DNA of 5,794 nt from Burkholderiales bacterium (GTDB lineage Bacteria > Pseudomonadota > Gammaproteobacteria > Burkholderiales > Burkholderiaceae_B): positions 1-5,794 of the forward strand of contig SXZD01000072.1 in assembly GCA_005788065.1 (NCBI GenBank). Direction: 5' to 3'. The first letter of the stretch is position 1, and each line of letters begins with the position of its first letter. The notes beneath the pieces were generated by a model that worked only from the letters and a program-made list of their open reading frames with translations, searched no databases and was not told the origin of the DNA. The position numbers were made by a program, and so were the translations under genes. Of this stretch, positions 1 to 5,752 are shown piece after piece.

Positions 1-124
1 CCACCAGTGCAAAGGTCTGCCCCCGTCCGATGGTCAGGCACAGATCATCAATGGCCTGCACCCAACCCGCTTCGGATTGAAGCCGGGTCGAAATTCCATC
101 CAATGTCAGCAGTGCTTCAGTCAT
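1..124 (-). CDS. Peptide ABC transporter ATP-binding protein, N-terminal fragment (cut by window edge)
   Basis: Only the first 41 codons are visible, starting at the ATG at 124. The peptide begins MTEALLTLDGISTRLQ and ends IGRGQTFALV, with the next codon starting with G. This is the usual opening of a DppD/OppD/YejF-type nucleotide-binding domain: a first beta strand (LLTLDGIS), a second segment with an acidic pair (AIDDLCL), then G-x-x-FALVG leading into the Walker A loop, which lies just outside the window. By family and position it should power import through the two permeases encoded upstream. An in-frame stop at 176-178 bounds the upstream side; a GTG at 148 would add eight residues, but the ATG gives the normal family N-terminus. 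The ribosome site is mediocre (AGGG very close, GGAAA about ten bases away). Whether it is a single-domain DppD-like protein or a fused two-domain YejF-like one cannot be seen. Confidence 0.88.
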   Translation of the reverse strand, partial: MTEALLTLDGISTRLQSEAGWVQAIDDLCLTIGRGQTFALV

Positions 125-189
125 TGCCCTGTTTCCAGAAAATTGCACATCACAAGCGGGGGCTCTGCTTACTTTTTACGTATCGCCCT

Positions 190-245
190 TCACTCGTCAC
201 TCGTCACTCGTCACTCGTCACTCGTCACTCGTCACTGATCACTGC
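190..245. repeat. Heptanucleotide tandem repeat (TCACTCG)n between permease and ATPase genes
   Basis: Six perfect head-to-tail copies of TCACTCG occupy 190-231 (CGAGTGA on the coding strand of the operon), followed by two degenerate copies, TCACTGA (232-238) and TCACTGC (239-245). It lies in the 125-bp gap between the stop of the OppC-type permease (250-252) and the ATPase start (124), the only large gap in the operon. Seven is not a multiple of three and each operon-strand unit contains TGA, so stop codons fall in all three frames across the array. It lies outside both reading frames: the permease stops before it, and the ATPase frame has a stop at 176-178. Copy-number change by slippage would alter leader length by 7 bp per unit rather than shift a reading frame. 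The rest of the gap (125-189) shows no terminator or clear promoter. Confidence 0.95.
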
Positions 246-249
246 CTTT

Positions 250-1695
250 TCAAACCCGGATCAGCGATTTTTTCAACTGCCGTGCCCGCGGATCGAAGGC
301 ATCCCGCACCGCATCTGCAAACAGATTGGCAGCCAGCACGAGCACCAGCATGAACGTGAATGCCGCTGCCAGCGTCCACCACACAACGGGTTCGCGCGAC
401 AGTTCAAGTCGTGCCGCATTGATCATGGTGCCGTACGATTGCGTCGCCGGGTCAACACCCACCCCCACATACGACAGCACCGCTTCGGCCAGCACCAGAC
501 CTGAAAAATCCATGACCAGCATGATGAGCACGATGTGCATGACGTTGGGCAGAAGATGACGCATCAGCACCTGCGTGTGGCTGGCACCAAATGCCCGGGC
601 AGCCTGCACATAATCAAGCTCACGTAGTTTGAGGGTCTCGCCGCGCAACAGGCGGGCCAGGCCGGTCCAACTGGTCACACCCAAAATCACGCACAGGAAA
701 AACAGACGCAGGTCCGCTTTTTCTGCTGCGGTGGCAAATGCCTGAGGATTGCTGTCCAATGCTACCTGCAGCATCAGCACTGCAGCAGCAATCAGCAAAA
801 CACCCGGGATGGAATTGAGCGTCGTGTAGATGTACTGGATGATGTCGTCAACCCAGCCACGGAAATAGCCTGCCGCCAGCCCCGCAAAAACACCCAGCGG
901 CAGCGTGACCAGTGTGGTGAGCAGGCCCAATACCATGGCGGTGCGCAGACTCTTGATGGCACTGTAGAGAACGTCGACGCCCACTTTGTCGGTGCCCAGC
1001 AAGTGGTAGTAACCGGATAGACTGACTGCAATACCGGAGAGCATGCCCAGCAGCAGGCAGGTGCAGAAAGCCCAGCGGCGAACAGACGGTGACAGGGGTT
1101 CATTTTCCTGCCGCATGTTTGCGGTCTTGGAAGTTACCGCCTGATGCTCAGCTTGCAAATGGGTCTGCCCGCTTCGCAGGGCAGCCCAGCCCAGCAGCGC
1201 AAATACGGCACCCACCAGCCCGCCGGCAATCACACCGCGCAGGCTTTTCAGGGCGATATCGTTCCACTTCTGTTCAGGGTCTGTCAGATGTTGCCCCGCC
1301 ACTTTCAGGCGCGGATAGTCGCGTACGGTCTTGCCGTCGCGTTCGATGCTTTCCTTGTTGAGCCCATAAATGGACAAGGGAGCGGAGTACGATTTTTCGC
1401 GGGCATCACCCATCTTGCCAAGGATGGCATCCAACGCGGATTTGACCTGGGGTGAATAGACAACTTCGCGCGAACCGGGTTTTTCGATGCGCGTCTGAAA
1501 ATGCAGGCTGTCCAGCAAGGCAATTGCTGTCGCAAACAGCAGCACGATGGCACTGGCCACTGCAGGTCCGTTCTGGAACACATGTGACCAGGTGCTGCGC
1601 AGCAGGCCGTTGCGACGCACATGCAGGGCGTAGCCGATGACGGCAAAGGTCAGCAGCCACAGACAGATATCAGTCCAGAGGAAGACAGGTTTCAT
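250..1695 (-). CDS. OppC/DppC-type peptide ABC transporter permease with large N-terminal extension
   Basis: A 481-residue inner-membrane permease, expected to pair with the neighbouring OppB-type subunit. The C-terminal part (about 230-481) is a normal OppC core: LLGTDKVGVDV (compare the common GTDxxGRD, with Arg replaced by Val240), membrane helices near 252-276, 298-313, 331-347, 385-407 and 439-460, and the EAA coupling loop at about 361-384 (DYVQAARAFG...HLLPN) that contacts the ATPase. The C-terminus contains FDPRAR, typical of the family. OppC proteins are usually about 300 residues. The extra length is N-terminal: helices near 7-26, 43-61, 152-173 and 208-228, with a hydrophilic stretch at 62-150. 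Residues 35-61 resemble the OppC_N segment, so the core may be split by an insertion. The ATG at 1695 was chosen over one 51 bases upstream because it has a strong GAGGAAGG ribosome site and avoids overlapping the preceding gene, leaving a 10-bp gap. Confidence 0.93.
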   Translation of the reverse strand: MKPVFLWTDICLWLLTFAVIGYALHVRRNGLLRSTWSHVFQNGPAVASAIVLLFATAIALLDSLHFQTRIEKPGSREVVYSPQVKSALDAILGKMGDAREKSYSAPLSIYGLNKESIERDGKTVRDYPRLKVAGQHLTDPEQKWNDIALKSLRGVIAGGLVGAVFALLGWAALRSGQTHLQAEHQAVTSKTANMRQENEPLSPSVRRWAFCTCLLLGMLSGIAVSLSGYYHLLGTDKVGVDVLYSAIKSLRTAMVLGLLTTLVTLPLGVFAGLAAGYFRGWVDDIIQYIYTTLNSIPGVLLIAAAVLMLQVALDSNPQAFATAAEKADLRLFFLCVILGVTSWTGLARLLRGETLKLRELDYVQAARAFGASHTQVLMRHLLPNVMHIVLIMLVMDFSGLVLAEAVLSYVGVGVDPATQSYGTMINAARLELSREPVVWWTLAAAFTFMLVLVLAANLFADAVRDAFDPRARQLKKSLIRV

Positions 1696-1699
1696 GGTG

Positions 1700-1707
1700 C
1701 CTTCCTC
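1700..1707 (-). promoter_or_regulatory. Ribosome binding site deciding the OppC-type permease start
   Basis: On the minus strand the sequence TGAGGAAGGCACCATG runs from 1708 to 1693. The purine run GAGGAAGG is a strong Shine-Dalgarno match, with AGGA seven bases before the ATG at 1695. It overlaps the TGA stop (1706-1708) of the upstream permease, so a ribosome finishing that gene ends on the ribosome site of the next, as expected for translational coupling. This rules against the upstream in-frame ATG at 1746. Confidence 0.85.
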
Positions 1708-2683
1708 ATTCCAGACGGATACGCGGATCAACCAGCGTATACGCAATATCGGTCAACATCAGGCCGATGATGTAGAGCACCGCACCGATGAAGACCATGG
1801 CGCGCACTACGCCGAAGTCTTGGGCGTTGATGGCCTCGATGGTGTAGCTGCCCAAGCCCGGAATGCCGAAGAAAGACTCCGACACGAGACTACCCATGAA
1901 CAGCAGCGGGATGACAGACACTGAACCGGTGATGATGGGAATCAGCGCGTTGCGCAACACATGGCCGTAGAGCACCTGCGTCTCGGACAGGCCCTTGGAC
2001 CGTGCGGTGCGAACGTAATCTTTTGAAATTTCTTCCAGAAAAATGGTGCGGTACCAGCGTGCCCCGCTACCGATACCAGATATCACGCCCACAACGATGG
2101 GCAGGATGAGAAAGCGGAAAGCGTCTGCACCGCCTGCATAACCGGAAATGGGCACCAGACTGAGCGTGCGGGAAAACAGGAACTGCCCGCCGATGATGTA
2201 GAAAAGCCCCGACACCGACATGGCCACCACGCACAGCACCACACCACCGACATCCAGATACGTACCCCGGAAAAAAGCCATACCCAGCGCGAAGGTAATG
2301 TTCACCGCCAGACCGACAATGAACACAGGCAAGGCCAGTGCCAGACTGGGCCATGCGCGGATGCCGATTTCGCGGGCAATGTTGCGGCCGTCATCGGATG
2401 CACCGAATTCGCCGTGGAACATGGGCAAGGACTTTTGAACAAAAATAGTGTCGGTCAGAAGCTCGCTGCCTTCGGCCTCGGCGTTGTAGAACAGGGGCTT
2501 GTCATAGCCCTTTTCTCGCTTCCAGGTTTCAACAGCCTCCGCTGTGACCCGCTTGCCCCCCAGTGCCATGCGCGCCATGTCCTCCGGCGAATTGACCTTG
2601 AAGAACAGCAGGAAGGTAATCAGATTCACACCGATGAGGATGAGCACCGCATACAGACTGCGACGCACCAGATAGGACATCAT
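1706..2683 (-). CDS. OppB/DppB-type peptide ABC transporter permease
   Basis: A 325-residue inner-membrane permease, near the usual length for OppB/DppB. The N-terminus MMSYLVRRSLYAVLILIGVN is the classic start of this family, with positive residues before helix 1 (about 9-28). A periplasmic segment (about 29-108) contains the NSPEDMARMALGG region where relatives have PGDPA...LLG. Further helices lie near 110-133, 145-165, 190-207, 250-268 and 294-314. The EAA coupling loop is at about 222-249 (DYVRTARSKG...LRNALIP), and the chain ends VDPRIRLE, as is common in OppB. The start overlaps the binding-protein stop in ATGATG: the first ATG (2683) shares ATGA with the TGA at 2680-2682, and AGGAG (2694-2698) lies ten bases upstream. 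The second ATG at 2680 is an alternative. An in-frame extension to 2926 lies inside the binding-protein gene and does not look like permease sequence. Confidence 0.95.
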   Translation of the reverse strand: MMSYLVRRSLYAVLILIGVNLITFLLFFKVNSPEDMARMALGGKRVTAEAVETWKREKGYDKPLFYNAEAEGSELLTDTIFVQKSLPMFHGEFGASDDGRNIAREIGIRAWPSLALALPVFIVGLAVNITFALGMAFFRGTYLDVGGVVLCVVAMSVSGLFYIIGGQFLFSRTLSLVPISGYAGGADAFRFLILPIVVGVISGIGSGARWYRTIFLEEISKDYVRTARSKGLSETQVLYGHVLRNALIPIITGSVSVIPLLFMGSLVSESFFGIPGLGSYTIEAINAQDFGVVRAMVFIGAVLYIIGLMLTDIAYTLVDPRIRLE

Positions 2684-4977
2684 GCCTTGGTTTCTCCTGC
2701 CAGCCCTTTGCTGAGATCTGCGCGCAGACCACGCGCCTGGTCGCGCCGGCGCCATGCCAGCCACGCGGGCACAACAGCGGCGCAGATCGCCACGAGTACC
2801 AGCAGCAAAGGCCACACCACCGGCTGATTCCATGCGGCACGACTGTCGGCGCGCAGTTTGGCATCCACACGCTTGTATTTCAGATCGTTGCGCGCCAGGT
2901 CGTTGGGCTTCACATTGCCCAGCCATGCGTGGTTAAGTGAAAAATTGCGCGGGTGGAAAGCAAACAACCACGGCATATCCACCTGCACCAGCGCAATCAT
3001 GCGGTTGATGATGGCCTGACGCTCAGGGCCGTTGGGCATGGCTTTCATGGCATCGAACAGGCGGTCATATTCCGGGTTGGAATAATTGGATGCATTTTCA
3101 CCGTCGGTTTTGGCGCGCGCCTTGGGGCCATGCAGAAGGAACAGGAAATTTTCAGGGTCAGGATAGTCTGCGTTCCACCCCAGGAAAAACAGTTGCGTGT
3201 TGCCCTTGCGCACTTTTTCCTGAAACCGGTTCCAGTCAGTGGCGCGGATGTCCAATTGGATATTCAGCTTGGCAAACTGCTTGCGATACCAATCGAATCG
3301 GGCCTTGTCGCCGGGTCCACCGCCGGTGGTGTCAAGCGCCAGCACCAGCGGATTGCCAGTGTTGGCGTCACGACCATCCGGGTAGCCTGCCTGAGCCAGC
3401 AGCTTCTTGGCCTCGTCGATGGATTTACGTATGGGCTTGCCGTCGACCACGTTGTAGACCGTGCGGTTAATGCCCTCAGGCCCCTCCGGGAATCCGAAAA
3501 TGCCCGGCACCAGCGGCCCTTGTGCAGGCACTGCACGGCCGTTGGTGAAAATCTGCGAAAACTCTTCCCAGTCCACCGCAATGCCGATGGCCTGACGCAG
3601 CAGGCGCGCACGCTGGGCAGATACCTCATTGCTGCCAGGGCCTACGACCGGGTCCAGCCAATTGAATCCCAAGTAATAAAGGCTGGTGGCCAGCGACGTT
3701 TCGAGCTTGATACCCTTGACGGCCATATCGGGCGTGAGTGCCGCACCGCCATCCACAGATGCACGGATGACCTGATCAAAGGTGTCGGAACTGACACCTG
3801 AACTGTCGTAGTAGCCCTGCAGGAATTTGTTCCAGTAAGGAATGCCTTCTTTTTCACGCGTGAAAACCACCCGGTCGATGAAGGGGATTTTGGCGCCGGC
3901 ATCCTTGAGCAGACCCTCTTCGGCGTCGCCTGCTTCACCCTCGGAGGGATACACGTCGCCCCGGTAGTGGGGATTGCGGGTCAGCACCATGCGACTGTTA
4001 GGGTCGTTTTCGCTGAGCATGTAAGGGCCGGTGCCCACGGGCCACCAATCCAGCGACAGATTTTTGGCGGCAAAACCGGGCTGGCTGTAAAACCGGTCAG
4101 CTTCCCACGGTATGGGCGCAAAAAAAGGCATGGCCAACCAGTAAACGAACTGCGGATACTTGCCCTTGATGCGCACCTCGAAACGGTGGTCGTCGATGAT
4201 GCGAACGCCGCTTAAGGGAAACTGGCGCAGGTCCAGCCAGGGCAGATCGGCGCTGGCAGTAGACAAGCCCTGTTCCTTGCGGACTTTTCTCAGGTCGGCG
4301 TCGTGCTTTTTCAGCGTATCGCCCAGGCTGTGCAAACCTTCGATGTATTCGGCCATGTGCCCGAAAATCGGCGACACGATGCGCGGGTGCGCCAGCCGTT
4401 TCATCTCGTAAACAAAGTCTTCGGCTTTCAGTTCGCGAGTGCCCTGCACCGGAAAATCTGCCGGTTTGTAGAACGGCGCGGCCTGCTCTGCCGTGAGCCC
4501 ATGGTAGAGGTACTGGCCATCGCCGCCCATCGCAAATGCAGGGTGCGGAGCAAACTGGATACCCGGCGTGATGCGGATGTCGTAGAGCGTATAGGCCACC
4601 TGGGACTCAGGCGAGTTGTCGGGCAGGCGCCTGTTGTTTGCATCGAAGTAAGCGGCTTGCGGCAACTGCGCGGCCGATTGCGGCATGAGTGTGTAAGGCC
4701 GCTTGAGATAGTGATACTGCAGCGGCGGTTCATACACCTGATACGTAAACTCCGCTTCGTCGCTGGTGTAGGACTGCGCCGGGTCTAAATGCTTGGGGCG
4801 CGCCGTAAACGCAGTGTAGAGAACCTGCTGGGTGTCTGATTCGCCGACGTAGGGTTTGTTCCAGACCTGACCGCAGGCAGCCAGCAGTGCGGTGGCCGCG
4901 ACGGCAGTCGTCAGGGCCAGACGGCGTTGAACTTGCAGGCGAAAACTGCGGAACGTCTGCAAAGTCAGCCCACCCAC
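2680..4977 (-). CDS. SBP_bac_5 family peptide-binding lipoprotein with C-terminal transmembrane anchor
   Basis: A 765-residue periplasmic binding protein of the oligopeptide/dipeptide/nickel class; relatives are usually 500-600 residues. Residues 1-35 form a lipoprotein signal with lipobox LLAAC (Cys35); Gly36 at +2 is not an inner-membrane retention signal. Recognisable elements are KAEDFVYEMKRL (about 184-195), WWPVGTGPYML (311-321) followed by RNPHYRG, and GWNADYPDPENF (600-611). Spacing to these shows extra sequence in the N-terminal half. Unusually, residues 720-742 form a hydrophobic helix followed by RRR (743-745) and a 20-residue hydrophilic tail, which predicts a cytoplasmic C-terminus. 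The GTG start at 4977 overlaps the upstream gene by 13 bp and has no clear ribosome site. A TTG at 4962, just after that gene's stop and preceded by GGGTGGG, is a credible alternative that keeps the signal peptide. The substrate cannot be inferred. It overlaps the downstream permease by four bases. Confidence 0.93.
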   Translation of the reverse strand: MGGLTLQTFRSFRLQVQRRLALTTAVAATALLAACGQVWNKPYVGESDTQQVLYTAFTARPKHLDPAQSYTSDEAEFTYQVYEPPLQYHYLKRPYTLMPQSAAQLPQAAYFDANNRRLPDNSPESQVAYTLYDIRITPGIQFAPHPAFAMGGDGQYLYHGLTAEQAAPFYKPADFPVQGTRELKAEDFVYEMKRLAHPRIVSPIFGHMAEYIEGLHSLGDTLKKHDADLRKVRKEQGLSTASADLPWLDLRQFPLSGVRIIDDHRFEVRIKGKYPQFVYWLAMPFFAPIPWEADRFYSQPGFAAKNLSLDWWPVGTGPYMLSENDPNSRMVLTRNPHYRGDVYPSEGEAGDAEEGLLKDAGAKIPFIDRVVFTREKEGIPYWNKFLQGYYDSSGVSSDTFDQVIRASVDGGAALTPDMAVKGIKLETSLATSLYYLGFNWLDPVVGPGSNEVSAQRARLLRQAIGIAVDWEEFSQIFTNGRAVPAQGPLVPGIFGFPEGPEGINRTVYNVVDGKPIRKSIDEAKKLLAQAGYPDGRDANTGNPLVLALDTTGGGPGDKARFDWYRKQFAKLNIQLDIRATDWNRFQEKVRKGNTQLFFLGWNADYPDPENFLFLLHGPKARAKTDGENASNYSNPEYDRLFDAMKAMPNGPERQAIINRMIALVQVDMPWLFAFHPRNFSLNHAWLGNVKPNDLARNDLKYKRVDAKLRADSRAAWNQPVVWPLLLVLVAICAAVVPAWLAWRRRDQARGLRADLSKGLAGETKA

Positions 4978-5645
4978 GAACGTTCGGGACCGGTGTCGGC
5001 ATGTATCCAGCCGCCGCCATTGGACCCGATGCGGAAATAAAAACCGACACCACCGGCCTTGAAGCCTTGTACCAGCGAACCGAGCCGTTCCGGATGCAGA
5101 CCATTGAGTTTGAAATCTGCTGCCTTGGCTTGGGTATGCAGCGATTGCCGCGCTGCCGGAATGCCTTTTTCAATGAGGCGGCTGTTGGTTTGCACGGTAC
5201 GAAAACCCGACGTAATTTCAAGCGGGGCTGCTATGCCGTAACGGCGGCAGAAGGCCTGCGCCGCCCACAGCGTATCGATGAGCTGCGGGTCCATCCGGGC
5301 AGTCTGGTTGGCCTGCACGTCGCGCAGCAGGCGGCAGATCTGGTCATAGGCGGAGTTGTCGCGCTGCCCGTCTTTCCAGTAGGTGATGGCCACCTTGTCG
5401 CCACTCTGCGGACGCACCATGGTGAGTTCGCGTGGTTTGCTCCAGAAGTCGACATCAACCAGGCTGGCATCGAACAGATCTGGCGGCGGCGCCAGCGAGC
5501 CATCTTTACCGGTGCCTCCACCCTGCGCCCACGCAGCCTTGATGCGCATGGCATCAGAGGCGCCAATGAGCGCCAGTGTAGAAAAGGCGGCCAGAAAACG
5601 TCTGCGCGACTGAGAGGATTCGGATTGCGTGATGATGATGGACAC
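4965..5645 (-). CDS. Tat-exported DUF882/YcbK (MepK-like, M15 family) murein endopeptidase
   Basis: A 226-residue exported protein, predicted to be a zinc-dependent peptidoglycan peptidase acting in the periplasm. The Tat signal is clear: S-R-R-R-F-L at 13-18, a hydrophobic stretch to about 29, and an A-W-A cleavage site at 38-40. The mature part matches E. coli MepK/YcbK: TSGFRTVQTN (145-154), the SLHTQAKAADF zinc block (His170, Asp177) and WIHADTGPERSW with the third ligand His215. MepK cleaves cross-links between peptidoglycan peptides; the same role here is inferred. One variation is Ala173 where MepK has Gly in HTKGQAMD. The start is taken as GTG at 5645, seven bases after an AGGT ribosome site; an upstream GTG at 5666 would add seven residues but is only three bases from its nearest AGG. 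It is the first gene of the operon, right after the promoter at 5719-5747. Confidence 0.92.
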   Translation of the reverse strand: MSIIITQSESSQSRRRFLAAFSTLALIGASDAMRIKAAWAQGGGTGKDGSLAPPPDLFDASLVDVDFWSKPRELTMVRPQSGDKVAITYWKDGQRDNSAYDQICRLLRDVQANQTARMDPQLIDTLWAAQAFCRRYGIAAPLEITSGFRTVQTNSRLIEKGIPAARQSLHTQAKAADFKLNGLHPERLGSLVQGFKAGGVGFYFRIGSNGGGWIHADTGPERSWVG

Positions 5646-5652
5646 TGGACTT

Positions 5653-5656
5653 ACCT
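5653..5656 (-). promoter_or_regulatory. Ribosome binding site favouring the GTG start at 5645
   Basis: The minus strand reads GCAGGTAAGTCCAGTG from 5658 down to 5643. AGGT sits seven bases before the GTG at 5645. This is better placed than anything before the alternative GTG at 5666, and it supports a 226-residue rather than a 233-residue protein. The evidence is modest because the match is short. Confidence 0.55.
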
Positions 5657-5718
5657 GCAAAAACACGACCTGGGTGACACCAAAAGAGCGGCGGCGCCAC
5701 CTCAGACTTTACTTGAAC

Positions 5719-5747
5719 TTTATAATAGTCGTTTTACCAGAGTTCAA
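5719..5747 (-). promoter_or_regulatory. Predicted sigma-70 promoter of the peptidase-ABC transporter operon
   Basis: On the minus strand, TTGAAC (5747-5742, four of six against TTGACA) is followed by a 17-bp spacer and TATAAA (5724-5719, five of six against TATAAT). This spacing is ideal. Transcription would start near 5711-5713, giving a leader of about 67 bases to the GTG at 5645. It is the only good promoter seen ahead of the operon. No terminator was seen between the genes, so it probably serves all of them. Confidence 0.75.
5721..5726 (+). promoter_or_regulatory. Predicted -10 element for gltX, overlapping the divergent promoter
   Basis: A perfect TATAAT reads rightwards at 5721-5726, placing a likely transcription start near 5733, about 20 bases before the gltX ATG. 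No good -35 hexamer is found at 16-18 bp upstream (around 5697-5704 the sequence is CCACCTCA), and there is no extended TG motif, so this promoter would depend on its -10 or on an activator. It shares four bases with the minus-strand -10, so polymerase can occupy only one direction at a time. Confidence 0.5.
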
Positions 5748-5752
5748 ACGTC

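Larger units (their letters stand above)
5713..5747. repeat. Inverted repeat TTGAACT-N21-AGTTCAA in the divergent promoter region
   Basis: A perfect 7-bp inverted repeat has arms TTGAACT (5713-5719) and AGTTCAA (5741-5747), 28 bp centre to centre, or nearly three helical turns. The right arm contains the minus-strand -35 hexamer, and the left arm begins at the last base of the minus-strand -10. Together the arms bracket the overlapping -10 elements of both directions. It could be a regulator binding site, but part of the symmetry may simply come from promoter hexamers. No known operator is recognised. Confidence 0.5.

Noticed and set aside
125..189. Terminator or internal promoter before the ATPase gene
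   Set aside because: No GC-rich hairpin followed by a T-run and no paired -35/-10 was found on the operon strand. The short AAGC...GCTT pairing at 154-170 is too weak.
190..245. CRISPR array
   Set aside because: The units are 7 bp, contiguous and without spacers, so this is a simple tandem repeat.
7..504. Plus-strand open frame crossing the heptamer repeat
   Set aside because: It runs antisense through the ATPase start, the repeat and the permease C-terminus. Its repetitive TRHSSLV stretch is just the translated heptamer.
1696..1746. Upstream ATG for the OppC-type permease (17 more residues)
   Set aside because: It would overlap the preceding permease, while the ATG at 1695 has a strong, correctly spaced ribosome site.
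2684..2926. 81-residue N-terminal extension of the OppB-type permease
   Set aside because: The extension is an out-of-frame reading of the binding-protein C-terminus with Arg/Ala-rich sequence, and the canonical permease N-terminus begins at 2683.
2953..3801. A 282-codon open frame on the plus strand, antisense to the binding-protein gene
   Set aside because: It lies wholly inside a well-supported minus-strand gene, its translation shows no recognisable domain, and long antisense frames are common in GC-rich coding DNA.
5713..5726. TTGAAC at 5713-5718 as the -35 of the rightward TATAAT
   Set aside because: Only two bases separate them, far below the 16-18 bp needed.
5646..5752. Riboswitch or T-box leader for gltX
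   Set aside because: The expected leader is only about 20 bases, and T-boxes are not a normal feature of proteobacterial synthetase genes. Only trivial short stems are present.
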